Below are positions 18,903 through 27,743 of a stretch of 64,000 bases of DNA, piece after piece. This stretch comes from Litoreibacter halocynthiae. GTDB lineage: Bacteria > Pseudomonadota > Alphaproteobacteria > Rhodobacterales > Rhodobacteraceae. The stretch lies in the NCBI RefSeq assembly GCF_004365635.1, contig NZ_SOBH01000004.1:248001-312000 (forward strand), written 5' to 3'. The position numbers were made by a program, and so were the translations under genes. Under the pieces are notes generated by a model. The model was given only the letters and a program-made list of their open reading frames with translations. It was not told where the DNA came from and did not search any database. The stretch's first letter is position 1. Each line of letters opens with the position of its first letter.

Positions 18903-20701
18903 TGAGTTTCCTCTATCAAATCTGTCAGTTCAAATTTGGTCACGTCCACCAGCCCCAGATCGGATATCCGAAGCGATGGAATGACCACGAGCGCCAGCAG
19001 CGAGTGCTGCATATACGCGTTGTTCAATGTACAGCCGCAGGCCTGCATGGCCGCGACCATTTTGTCGGCTTTGGCCGCGACTTCTCTCGCGGGCCGGTCG
19101 GACATGAGGCCCGCAATCGGCAGCTCGACCAATGCCAGTTCTTCTCCGTCTTTCCAAACGGTGACGCCGCCGCCGACCTCCGCCAAGCGGTTCGCCGCCA
19201 GCGCCATCTGCGCGCGGTCGGTGCCGACGACGATCATGTGGTGGCTGTCATGCGCCACGGTCGATGCCATCGCCATGTTGCCCTCGTACCCGAAGCCTTC
19301 CACCAGCGCGTTGACCACGTCACCGGTGCCTCTGTGACGCTCCACCAAGGCAATCTGGCAAACTGCGCCTTCCGGCTCTAATAGACCCTGTTTCACCGCA
19401 ACCTTGCGTTTCAGCGCCTCCGTCGGTGCTTGGTTTTCCACCACGCCAATCACCTTGGCCGTGACCGCCTCCACCCCGTCAGGTGCCTTAATCTCGAAAT
19501 CCGCCGCGCTCAACTCGCGTCCCAGATGCACCGTCTGCCGCGCATCATCAGGCCAGTCCAGATGCGGGCAGGTCACGGTAATCTCGCCCGCTTCCGCCAC
19601 GGTCCGCCCTTGCGCAATCACCCGCTCAATCGGCAGTTCCCGCAAATCAGACGTCACAATCAAATCCGCTCGCCGCCCCGGCGCGATGGAGCCCAACTCC
19701 CGCTCCAACTCGAAATGCGTTGCGGTGTTGATTGTCGCCATCTGCAACGCCACCAACGGGTCGCAACCGCATTCAATCGCATGGCGCACCACGCGGTTCA
19801 TATGCCCGTCATTAACCAACGTGCCGGAATGGCAATCATCAGTGCATAGGATAAAATTCCGCGAATCCAGCCCCTTTTCCGTCACCGCCGTGATCTGCGT
19901 CTCCACATCATACCAAGCCGAGCCCAGCCGCATCATCGACCGCATCCCCTGCCGCACCCGCGCAATCGCGTCCGCTTCACAGGTGCCTTCATGGTCATCC
20001 GCAGGGCCACCGGCGGCATAAGCATGAAAGTCAGGCCCCAAATCGGGCGAGGCATAATGCCCGCCCACTGTTTTCCCCGCATTCTGCGTCGCTGCAATCT
20101 CCGCCAGCATCTGCTGGCTGCCGCTCACCACGCCGGGGAAATTCATCATCTCCCCCAACCCGATTATGCCCGGCCATGTCATCGCCTCTGCCACATCATC
20201 TGGGCCAATCTCATACCCTGTGGTTTCCAAACCGGGCGCAGACGGCGCACAGCTTGGCATCTGCGTATAGATCGAAATCGGCTGGATCAGAGCCTCATCA
20301 TGCATCAGCTTGACACCCCGAAGCCCCAGCACATTGGCAATCTCGTGCGGGTCGGTGAACATCGTCGTGGTGCCATGCGGGATCACGGCGCTGGCAAACT
20401 CCGCAGGCGTCAGCATCCCCGATTCAATGTGCATATGCCCGTCGCACAGCCCCGGAATCAGGTAACGCCCGCCCAGCTCGATCACATCCGTATCCGGCCC
20501 GATGCAATGCGTCGCATCCGGCCCGACATAGGCAAACCGCCCGGCACTGATGGCAACCTGCCAGCCGTCCAGCACCTCCCGCGTGTGTACGTTCACGACT
20601 TTCCCGCCACGCAGAACCGTGTCCGCAGGCGCACGACCAGCCGCAACGGCAACCAAGGTTGCAGCGCTGTCGGCCCATGATTTGAGGGGTTGGTGTTCCA
20701 T
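18899..20701 (-). CDS. ade: Adenine deaminase
   Basis: Converts adenine to hypoxanthine and ammonia. 600 residues from the ATG at 20701; an upstream ATG (20755) is possible but adds an atypical cysteine-containing leader. Amidohydrolase metal site GLCDGHMHIESGMLTP, then GTTTMFTDPHEIANVLG, FILCTDDCHSGTLVNDGHM and the C-terminal TVAHDSHHMIVVGT of the AdeC family. It forms a two-gene unit with amn: AMP to adenine to hypoxanthine, feeding purine salvage or breakdown. Confidence 0.93.
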   Translation of the reverse strand: MEHQPLKSWADSAATLVAVAAGRAPADTVLRGGKVVNVHTREVLDGWQVAISAGRFAYVGPDATHCIGPDTDVIELGGRYLIPGLCDGHMHIESGMLTPAEFASAVIPHGTTTMFTDPHEIANVLGLRGVKLMHDEALIQPISIYTQMPSCAPSAPGLETTGYEIGPDDVAEAMTWPGIIGLGEMMNFPGVVSGSQQMLAEIAATQNAGKTVGGHYASPDLGPDFHAYAAGGPADDHEGTCEADAIARVRQGMRSMMRLGSAWYDVETQITAVTEKGLDSRNFILCTDDCHSGTLVNDGHMNRVVRHAIECGCDPLVALQMATINTATHFELERELGSIAPGRRADLIVTSDLRELPIERVIAQGRTVAEAGEITVTCPHLDWPDDARQTVHLGRELSAADFEIKAPDGVEAVTAKVIGVVENQAPTEALKRKVAVKQGLLEPEGAVCQIALVERHRGTGDVVNALVEGFGYEGNMAMASTVAHDSHHMIVVGTDRAQMALAANRLAEVGGGVTVWKDGEELALVELPIAGLMSDRPAREVAAKADKMVAAMQACGCTLNNAYMQHSLLALVVIPSLRISDLGLVDVTKFELTDLIEETQ

Positions 20702-20801
20702 GTTCCAATTGTCCAGACTTTGCCCACAGGTGCAAGTCGCAAAATCGCTAGTCATATCGCGCCCAAAATGCCTTACTTGCCGAAAGTGAAAGGGGCATGA
20801 C

Positions 20802-21551
20802 ATGGACGGAACACAAGCAAATATCGAACACTGGGCGGAGCGGGTCGACCTCGCCGCCGCCTTCCGCTGGACCGCACGGCTGAATATGCACGAGGGCGTG
20901 TCCAACCACTTCTCCTTCGCCATTAACGACGACGGCACCAAGTTCCTGATGAACCCCAATCAGGTGCATTTCTCGCGCATCAAAGCCTCCGACATGCTGG
21001 TGATCGACGCCAACGATCCTGACACTCTAAAAGGCCCTAACGCGCCTGATCCGACCGCTTGGGGCCTTCATGGCGGTCTGCACCGCCACTGTCCACACGC
21101 CCGTTGCGCCATGCACATCCACTCCATCCACGCCACGGTTCTTGCCTGTCTGGAGGACAAAATCCTCCCCCCGCTCGACCAGAACGCGGCGATGTTCTAC
21201 GACCGTCAGGTGGTCGATGACAGCTACGGCGGGCTGGCCTTCGAGGAGGAAGGCGAGCGTTGCGCCCAACTGTTCACCGACCCGAAAAAGAAGGTTATGA
21301 TCATGGGCAACCACGGCATCATGGTCATCGGCGACACCGTGGCCGACACCTTCAACCGCATGTATTTCTTCGAGCGCGCCTGCGAGGTCTATATCCGAGC
21401 CCTTCAAACTGGTCGCCCCCTGTCGATCCTGCCCGATGACATCGCCGCCAAGACCGCGGACGAGATTGAAAACTACCCAGAACAGGACATCCGCCATTTG
21501 GCCGAACTCAAGGCCATTCTCGACACCGAACAACCGGACTACGCGACCTGA
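20802..21551 (+). CDS. Class II aldolase/adducin family protein
   Basis: 249 residues. Zinc site AMHIHSIHATV (HxH) and the later MGNHGIMVIG, with the N-terminal ARLNMHEGVSNHFSFAI typical of the adducin-like group. These proteins act on hydroxy-acid or sugar-phosphate substrates, but this subgroup is often of unknown reaction. First gene of a four-gene overlapping set; TGATG joins it to the acyl-CoA dehydrogenase. Context suggests a lyase or auxiliary step in a CoA-dependent catabolic route (inference). Confidence 0.85.
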   Translation: MDGTQANIEHWAERVDLAAAFRWTARLNMHEGVSNHFSFAINDDGTKFLMNPNQVHFSRIKASDMLVIDANDPDTLKGPNAPDPTAWGLHGGLHRHCPHARCAMHIHSIHATVLACLEDKILPPLDQNAAMFYDRQVVDDSYGGLAFEEEGERCAQLFTDPKKKVMIMGNHGIMVIGDTVADTFNRMYFFERACEVYIRALQTGRPLSILPDDIAAKTADEIENYPEQDIRHLAELKAILDTEQPDYAT

Positions 21552-22711
21552 TGCAATATGGACTGACCGAAGAGCAGGAGATGATCGTCTCCACCGTCCG
21601 CAGTTTTGTGGAAAAGGAAATCTACCAGCATGAGGAACTGGTGGAGCGCACCGGCGAGGTGCCTGACGAGATCGCCCAAGACATCAAACAAAAGACTCTA
21701 AATCTGGGTTTTTACGCCTGTAACTTCCCCGAAAGCGTAGGGTGTGCGGGGCTGAACCACCTTGATTTTGCGCTGGTCGAGCGTGAACTTGGACGAGGCT
21801 CCATGGCACTCAACCACTTCTTCGGCCGCCCCCAAAACATCCTGATGGCCTGCGAAGGCGACCAGAAAGAACGCTACCTCATGCCCGCCGTGCGGGGCGA
21901 GCGCATGGACGCCCTTGCCATGACAGAACCGGGCGCAGGCTCCGACATTCGCGGCATGAAATGCGCCGGCGTCCGTGATGGCGGCGATTGGGTGGTGAAC
22001 GGGACCAAGCATTTCATCTCTGGCGCCGACCACGCCGATTTCTTCATCGTCTTCATCGCCACCGGCGAAGATGACACGCCAAAAGGCCCTAAAAAGAGAA
22101 TTACCGCCTTTTTGGTTGATCGCGGCACCCCCGGTTTCACTATCCGCGACGGCTACAAATCCGTGTCCCATCGCGGCTACAAGAACATGATCCTCGATTT
22201 CGACGACTGCCGCCTGCCCGACGCACAGGTGTTGGGGCAGGTCGATGGCGGTTTCGAGGTGATGAACACATGGCTCTACGCCACCCGCATCACCGTCGCC
22301 ACGATGTCCGTCGGCCGCGCCCGCCGCGTGTTCGACTACGCGCTGAGCTACGCCGCAGAGCGGGAACAATTCGGCCAGCCCATCGGCAAGTTCCAAGGCG
22401 TCAGCTTCCAGCTTGCCGACATGATCACCGAGATTGACGCCGCCGACCTGCTCACCCTCGCCGCCGCCGACCGGCTGGACCAAGGTCTGCCGTCTAACCG
22501 CGAGATCGCGTCGGCCAAGCTCTACGCCTCCGAAATGCTGGGCCGCGTCACCGACGCCGCGATCCAGATTCACGGCGGTATGGGTCTCATGGACGACTTC
22601 CCGCTGGAGCGTTTCTGGCGCGACGCGCGGGTGGAACGCATCTGGGACGGCACCTCCGAAATCCAGCGCCACATCATCAGCCGCGACCTGCTGAGGGCGC
22701 TCGGTGCCTGA
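21551..22711 (+). CDS. Acyl-CoA dehydrogenase family protein
   Basis: FAD-dependent alpha,beta-dehydrogenation of an acyl-CoA. 386 residues. Signature ALAMTEPGAGSDIRGMKCAG, WVVNGTKHFISGADHADF, the electron-transfer-flavoprotein side and the C-terminal IQIHGGMGLMDDFPLERFWRDARVERIWDGTSEIQRH. The usual catalytic Glu of the YEGT motif is Asp here (IWDGTSEIQ). The position in the set suggests it makes the enoyl-CoA used by the CaiD-like hydratase. Overlaps the aldolase stop by one base and the next gene by 8 nt. Confidence 0.9.
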   Translation: MQYGLTEEQEMIVSTVRSFVEKEIYQHEELVERTGEVPDEIAQDIKQKTLNLGFYACNFPESVGCAGLNHLDFALVERELGRGSMALNHFFGRPQNILMACEGDQKERYLMPAVRGERMDALAMTEPGAGSDIRGMKCAGVRDGGDWVVNGTKHFISGADHADFFIVFIATGEDDTPKGPKKRITAFLVDRGTPGFTIRDGYKSVSHRGYKNMILDFDDCRLPDAQVLGQVDGGFEVMNTWLYATRITVATMSVGRARRVFDYALSYAAEREQFGQPIGKFQGVSFQLADMITEIDAADLLTLAAADRLDQGLPSNREIASAKLYASEMLGRVTDAAIQIHGGMGLMDDFPLERFWRDARVERIWDGTSEIQRHIISRDLLRALGA

Positions 22712-24725
22712 CCTGTCGCGCCTTCTGAACCCCAAATCCCTCGCGGTGATCGGCGGCGGAGCATGGGGCGAGGCCGTGCTGCATCAGGCCCGCAAGTTTG
22801 GCTATCGCGGCACGCTTTACGCCGTCCATCCGGTAAAGCCCGAGATCGCCGGAATCAGAGCCTATCCCAGCGTGATTGACCTCCCCGAAGTCCCTGATGC
22901 CGCCTTCATCGGCATCAACCGAGAGGCGACCATCGGCGCGGTTGAACGTATGCGGAAACTCGACGCTGGCGGCGCGGTCTGCTTTGCCTCCGGCTATGCA
23001 GAAGCCAGTGGCGAGGATATTTCCGGCACCGACGCGCAGGCTCGTTTGCTCAAGGCCGCAGGCGACATGCCGATTCTCGGTCCCAACTGCTACGGCTTCA
23101 TCAACGCGCTGGATGGCGTCGCCGTCTGGCCCGACCAACACGGCTGTAAGCGCGTCGATAGCGGCGTTGCAATCCTCACCCAGTCCTCCAACATCTCGAT
23201 CAACATGACGATGCAGACCCGTGGCCTGCCCATCGGTTACATGATTACCGCCGGAAATCAGGCGCAGACCACGCAAGCCCACATCGCTTTGGCCCTGCTC
23301 GACGATCCCCGCGTCACCGCTATCGGCCTGCACATAGAAGGCTTCGGCGACCTCACCCATTGGGAAGCCCTCGCCGCTAAAGCGCACGCAAAATCTATCC
23401 CGCTCGTCGCCCTCAAGGTCGGCAAATCCACCCACGCGCAGGCCGCCACGATCAGTCACACTGCATCGCTGGCAGGTGGTGACACCGCCGCGCAGGCGTT
23501 CCTCGACCGACTCGGCATACTCCGATCCCCCGACCTGCCCAGTTTCCTTGAAACGCTGAAGCTGTTGCATGTCGCAGGGCCGCTCACCTCCAACCAGATC
23601 TCCTCCATCAGCTGCTCCGGCGGCGAGGCGTCCTTGGTCGCCGACATGGCCGATCACCACGACTTGACCTTCCCTGAACTCACAATTGAGCAGAAACAGA
23701 GCCTGTTTAACGCCCTCGGCCCCAAGGTCGCGCTGGCCAATCCGCTTGACTACCACACCTATATCTGGCGCGACGAAGACGCGATGACCGCCGCGTGGTC
23801 CGCCATGGCCGCGCCGCATATCGCGCTGACGCTGGTGGTGCTCGACTACCCGCGCGGCGACATCTGCGACGCCAGCGATTGGGCCTGCGCCACCAACGCC
23901 GCCCTGCGGATGCGCAAGGCGACCGGCAAGCCCGTAGCCGTTGTCGCCACCTTGCCCGAGCTCATGCCCGAAGCCATCGCGGCGCAGCTCATGGAAGGCG
24001 GCGTGATCCCCTTCGCCGGCTTGGCCGAGGCGCTGAACGCGGTTGAGGCCGCATCCCGCCCGCGCAAATCGCCTCCGTCCGAGCCCGTGCTAAAACGCCC
24101 CTTTGCGGAGGCCACCGAGACCCTGTCCGAATTCGACGCCAAAGCCGCCCTCGCCGCGTTCGGCTTGTCGGTCCCCAAAGCAATCCAGACGAACCACAGC
24201 GCCACCGGCCTCGACGCGCTGACCTTCCCCGTCGTGGTGAAGGCCGAGGGCATGGCGCACAAATCCGATGTCGGCGGCGTGATCCTCGACTGCAACTCGC
24301 GCGCCGAGGTGCGCGACGCGATGGACAGCATGATCAACGCCACCTCATTCCACGTCGAAGAAATGTGCGACGCAGGCGCGGAGCTGTTGATCGGCGTCAC
24401 GCAAGACCCCGCCCATGGCTACCTGTTGACCATCGGCGCAGGCGGCATACTGACAGAGCTGTTAAACGACACCCAATCCGTGCTCATCCCCAGCACGCCG
24501 GAAGCTATAAAACAGGCTCTAACACGCCTTAGAACGCATCCCTTACTAACCGGCTATCGCGGCGCGGCTCCTTGCGACATCGACGCAATCACCAACGCAA
24601 TCCTCGCCATTCAATCCTATGTCATCGCCCAAGACGGCGCGGTGGCGGAGGTCGAGGTAAACCCCCTCATCTGCGGCCCAAACAGCGCCGTCGCAGCAGA
24701 CGCACTCATCCGGAGGACCCCATGA
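22704..24725 (+). CDS. ADP-forming acyl-CoA synthetase (acetate--CoA ligase family)
   Basis: 673 residues. Domain order: N-terminal CoA-binding Rossmann domain (LNPKSLAVIGGGAWGEAVL), succinyl-CoA-ligase-like domains (ILGPNCYGFINALDGVAVWP, ILTQSSNISINMTMQTRG, ISHTASLAGGD with the likely phospho-His) and a C-terminal ATP-grasp domain (VVKAEGMAHKSDVGGVILD, TIGAGGILTELLND). This is a single-chain NDP-forming ligase, unlike the AMP-forming CaiC type. Start GTG at 22704 inside the dehydrogenase end. Substrate unknown; neighbours point to a short carboxylate, perhaps a betaine-like acid. Confidence 0.88.
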   Translation: MPDLSRLLNPKSLAVIGGGAWGEAVLHQARKFGYRGTLYAVHPVKPEIAGIRAYPSVIDLPEVPDAAFIGINREATIGAVERMRKLDAGGAVCFASGYAEASGEDISGTDAQARLLKAAGDMPILGPNCYGFINALDGVAVWPDQHGCKRVDSGVAILTQSSNISINMTMQTRGLPIGYMITAGNQAQTTQAHIALALLDDPRVTAIGLHIEGFGDLTHWEALAAKAHAKSIPLVALKVGKSTHAQAATISHTASLAGGDTAAQAFLDRLGILRSPDLPSFLETLKLLHVAGPLTSNQISSISCSGGEASLVADMADHHDLTFPELTIEQKQSLFNALGPKVALANPLDYHTYIWRDEDAMTAAWSAMAAPHIALTLVVLDYPRGDICDASDWACATNAALRMRKATGKPVAVVATLPELMPEAIAAQLMEGGVIPFAGLAEALNAVEAASRPRKSPPSEPVLKRPFAEATETLSEFDAKAALAAFGLSVPKAIQTNHSATGLDALTFPVVVKAEGMAHKSDVGGVILDCNSRAEVRDAMDSMINATSFHVEEMCDAGAELLIGVTQDPAHGYLLTIGAGGILTELLNDTQSVLIPSTPEAIKQALTRLRTHPLLTGYRGAAPCDIDAITNAILAIQSYVIAQDGAVAEVEVNPLICGPNSAVAADALIRRTP

Positions 24726-25504
24726 CAAACCCCATCAGAACCCGCCGCGAAGGCACTATTCTCGAAGTCACGCTCGACCGCCCCAAGGCCAACGCCATTG
24801 ACCTCGCGACCTCCCGTATCATGGGCGACGTCTTCGCCGATTTCCGCGACGACCCCGACCTGCGCGTGGCCATCATCACCGGCGCTGGCGACAAGTTTTT
24901 CTGCCCCGGCTGGGACCTGAAAGCCGCTGCTGACGGTGACGCGGTCGACGATGACTACGGCGTCGGCGGCTTTGGCGGGCTGCAGGAGTTGCCCAACCTC
25001 AACAAGCCGGTGATTGCCGCCGTGAACGGCATTGCGTGCGGCGGAGGCCTGGAACTGGCGCTGTCCGCCGACATCATCCTTGCCGCCGATCACGCCACCT
25101 TCGCCCTGCCCGAAATCCGCTCCGGCACCGTGGCCGACGCGGCTTCCGTCAAGCTGCCAAAACGCATCCCCTATCACATCGCGATGGAATTGCTGTTCAC
25201 CGGCCGCTGGTTCAACGCCGAGGAGGCGCGCGGCTGGGGCATTGTTAACCACATCCACCCCGCCGAAAAGCTGATGGAGGAAGCATGGGACATGGCCCGC
25301 CTGCTCGCCTCCGGCCCGCCATTGGTCTACGCCGCGATCAAGGAAATCGTGCGCGAAGCCGAGGATGAGAAGTTTCAGGACACGATGGACCAGATTACCG
25401 GCAGCAAGTTTGAGACCGTAAAACGGCTCTATTCCAGCGAGGACCAGCTTGAAGGCGCAAAAGCTTTCGCCGAAAAGCGCGATCCGGTCTGGAAAGGCCG
25501 CTAG
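24722..25504 (+). CDS. Enoyl-CoA hydratase/isomerase, crotonobetainyl-CoA hydratase-like (CaiD-like)
   Basis: 260 residues, same length class as CaiD. It resembles E. coli CaiD along the whole chain from memory: ILEVTLDRPKANAID, LRVAIITGAGDKFF, GWDLKAAADGDA, KPVIAAVNGIACGGG, and the identical C-terminal FAEKRDPVWKGR. Both crotonase glutamates (GLELAL and LPEIRSG) are kept, but the stretch that reads PDSGG in CaiD is ADAAS here, so substrate may differ. ATGA-coupled to the ligase. Ends in a CTAG shared with serB. Confidence 0.87.
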   Translation: MTNPIRTRREGTILEVTLDRPKANAIDLATSRIMGDVFADFRDDPDLRVAIITGAGDKFFCPGWDLKAAADGDAVDDDYGVGGFGGLQELPNLNKPVIAAVNGIACGGGLELALSADIILAADHATFALPEIRSGTVADAASVKLPKRIPYHIAMELLFTGRWFNAEEARGWGIVNHIHPAEKLMEEAWDMARLLASGPPLVYAAIKEIVREAEDEKFQDTMDQITGSKFETVKRLYSSEDQLEGAKAFAEKRDPVWKGR

Positions 25505-26373
25505 GCGAAATCGTTCACCGCATAACCTTGCAGGAACAGAAGCGCGGTCAGATCACCATGGTTCACCCGTATCTTCGCCTGCGCCTGCACCGTCGGTTTC
25601 GCGTGCAACGCCACGCCCGCACCTGCCCGTTGCAACATGCCAAGATCATTTGCACCGTCGCCAACCGCCAGCACGTCAGCCTCTGAAATCCCCAACCGCG
25701 CCGTGATTTCTTCCAACGCCTGTACCTTGGCCTCACGGCCCAAAATCGGCATCGCGACCTGCCCCGTCAGCTTGCCGCCTTCTTCCAGCAACGTGTTCGC
25801 GCGGTTCTCGTCAAAGCCCAGCGCCGCCGCGACCGAGGCCGTGAACGCCGTAAACCCGCCCGACACCAGCGCCGCATAAGCGCCATTGGCCTTCATCGTC
25901 GAAACCAACTCTTTCCCGCCGGGCATATAGGTGATCCGTGTCGCTAGAACAGTCTCTATTACACCGGACTCCAGCCCTTCCAGCAGCCCCACACGCTCTT
26001 TCAGCGCAGCCTCGAAATCCAGCTCCCCGTTCATGGCCCGAGCCGTAATATCCGCCACGCGCGCGCCCACGCCCGCTTCGTCGGCCAACTCGTCGATACA
26101 TTCCTGCTGGATCATCGTGCTGTCCATGTCGGCCAGCAGCATCTTCTTGCGCCGCCCTTCCATCGGCTGGATCACCAGATCCACGCCCAGTGTCTGACAC
26201 TCCTCCCACACCTGTTCCACATTCGCCGGAACGCTCGCCAAAGCAAACTCCGCCGCGACGTCCGGCATTAACCAGATCACGTCCCCGCCGCCCCACGCGT
26301 TGCGCAGGTTCGCAGGCAAGGCGGCGTCCAGTTTCGGCGAAGATGGGTCGCATAGAAGGGTCGCTACGAACAT
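25501..26373 (-). CDS. serB: Phosphoserine phosphatase
   Basis: Last step of serine synthesis, phosphoserine to serine. 290 residues. The HAD motif LLADMDSTMIQQE (D-x-D-S-T) is near residue 80; later VSGGFTAFTASVA, KVQALEEI and VGDGANDLGMLQRAG. The N-terminal ~75 residues form the less conserved ACT-like part seen in alphaproteobacterial SerB. It diverges from serC-serA, so all three steps of the serine pathway are together here. Confidence 0.95.
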   Translation of the reverse strand: MFVATLLCDPSSPKLDAALPANLRNAWGGGDVIWLMPDVAAEFALASVPANVEQVWEECQTLGVDLVIQPMEGRRKKMLLADMDSTMIQQECIDELADEAGVGARVADITARAMNGELDFEAALKERVGLLEGLESGVIETVLATRITYMPGGKELVSTMKANGAYAALVSGGFTAFTASVAAALGFDENRANTLLEEGGKLTGQVAMPILGREAKVQALEEITARLGISEADVLAVGDGANDLGMLQRAGAGVALHAKPTVQAQAKIRVNHGDLTALLFLQGYAVNDFA

Positions 26374-26470
26374 CGGGAAGTTTCCTATCGTGGAGAAGCG
26401 TGTCGCAAATAATCACTCAAGCGGCGCTATAGCGACGTTTTCTCTATTGTGAAAGCCCGCGCCCTTCCGT

Positions 26471-26531
26471 AGTGACGCCAGTGGGACACCTCTCCCCAAC
26501 GAGAGGCAATATATCTGTAAGGGTAGACATT
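26471..26531 (+). promoter_or_regulatory. Probable serC leader RNA region
   Basis: Immediately upstream of serC is a compact hairpin CCTCTC (26489-26494), loop CCCAAC, GAGAGG (26501-26506), preceded by GCCAGTGGGACA and followed by an AU-rich run to the ATG at 26532. Alphaproteobacteria are known to carry a conserved structured serC motif at this place. The position and the hairpin fit, but I cannot align it to the published consensus here. Confidence 0.5.
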
Positions 26532-27671
26532 ATGACTACGAAAGCTCCGGCCACCAAGCCGACGAATCCGCGCTTTTCTTCCGGCCCCTGTGCCAAACCC
26601 CCCACATTCACGCTCGATAAACTGGCCGACGCCCCACTGGGTCGCTCGCACCGCGCCGCTGTCGGCAAAGCCAAGCTGCTTGCCGCGATCGAGACCACCC
26701 GCGACGTGCTGGGTATCCCTGCCGACTACAAAATCGGCATCGTGCCCGCCTCCGACACCGGCGCGTATGAGATGGCCATGTGGAACCTGCTGGGCGAACG
26801 CCCGGTCGAGATGCTCGCGTGGGAAAGCTTCGGTTCCGGCTGGGTCACCGACGTGGTCAAGCAACTGAAGATCGATGCTGAAGTCACGACCGCCGATTAC
26901 GGCGAGATCGTCGATTTTACCCAAGTCAATTTCGACAACGATGTCTGCTTCACATGGAACGGCACCACCTCCGGCGTGCGCGTGCCGTCGAAAGACTCTA
27001 TTCCCGCCGAACGGGCCGGTTTGACCCTGTGTGACGCCACCTCCGCCGCTTTTGCAACGGACCTGCCGTGGGACCGCTTGGACGTCACCACCTTCAGCTG
27101 GCAGAAAGTGCTGGGCGGCGAAGGCGCGCATGGCGTCCTGATCCTGTCGCCCCGCGCGGTGGAGCGTCTCGAAAGCTACACCCCCGCATGGCCCCTGCCC
27201 AAAATCTTCCGCCTGACCAAGAGCGGCAAGCTGATCGACGGTATCTTCACAGGTGCCACCATCAACACGCCGTCGATGCTGTGCGTCGAGGATTACCTCT
27301 TCGCGCTGGATTGGGCCAAATCCGTGGGCGGCCTCAAAGGCCTCATCTCCCGCGCCGATGCCAACACCGCCGCGATCACCGATTTCGTCGCGGCGCATGA
27401 CTGGATCGACTTCCTTGCCACCGATCCCGCGACTCGCTCCAACACCTCCGTGTGTTTGAAGTTCACCGACGACCGGATCACCGACGGCGCGGCATTCGCC
27501 AAGGCCATCGCCAAGCGTCTGGAGTCGGAAAACGTAGCCCTCGACATCGGAGCCTATCGCGACGCCCCTCCGGGCCTGCGCATCTGGTGCGGCGCCACGG
27601 TCGAGACCTCCGACATCGAAGCCATGCTCCCGTGGCTCGCCTATGCGTTCGAGCAAGAGATCAACTCCTAA
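26532..27671 (+). CDS. serC: Phosphoserine transaminase
   Basis: PLP-dependent step of serine synthesis (3-phosphohydroxypyruvate with glutamate). 379 residues, the longer alphaproteobacterial type. Starts [24 protein letters not shown]; the PLP lysine is in [19 protein letters not shown] used the ATG at 26532 after GTAAGGG rather than the upstream frame extension, which lies in the leader region. serA follows 72 bp later on the same strand. Confidence 0.94.
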   Translation: MTTKAPATKPTNPRFSSGPCAKPPTFTLDKLADAPLGRSHRAAVGKAKLLAAIETTRDVLGIPADYKIGIVPASDTGAYEMAMWNLLGERPVEMLAWESFGSGWVTDVVKQLKIDAEVTTADYGEIVDFTQVNFDNDVCFTWNGTTSGVRVPSKDSIPAERAGLTLCDATSAAFATDLPWDRLDVTTFSWQKVLGGEGAHGVLILSPRAVERLESYTPAWPLPKIFRLTKSGKLIDGIFTGATINTPSMLCVEDYLFALDWAKSVGGLKGLISRADANTAAITDFVAAHDWIDFLATDPATRSNTSVCLKFTDDRITDGAAFAKAIAKRLESENVALDIGAYRDAPPGLRIWCGATVETSDIEAMLPWLAYAFEQEINS

Positions 27672-27689
27672 ACCCGTTTCGTGCCATAC

Positions 27690-27707
27690 GCTTTGCCGAC
27701 GCAAAGC
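27690..27707 (+). other. Short perfect hairpin between serC and serA
   Basis: GCTTTGC (27690-27696), loop CGAC, GCAAAGC (27701-27707). There is no T run after it, so it is unlikely to be a full terminator. It could mark an RNA processing or stabilising site between serC and serA. Confidence 0.4.
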
Positions 27708-27743
27708 CGACGTAATTCATACCGCTAAATATAGGAGCCCATC

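Noticed and set aside
22677-23819. 380-codon minus-strand frame opposite the ADP-forming ligase
   Set aside because: Covers a gene with clear domains; Gly/Arg-rich antisense composition, no start signal.
26427-27704. 425-codon open frame on the minus strand opposite serC
   Set aside because: No recognisable motif and composition typical of a high-GC antisense frame; serC is certain on the plus strand.
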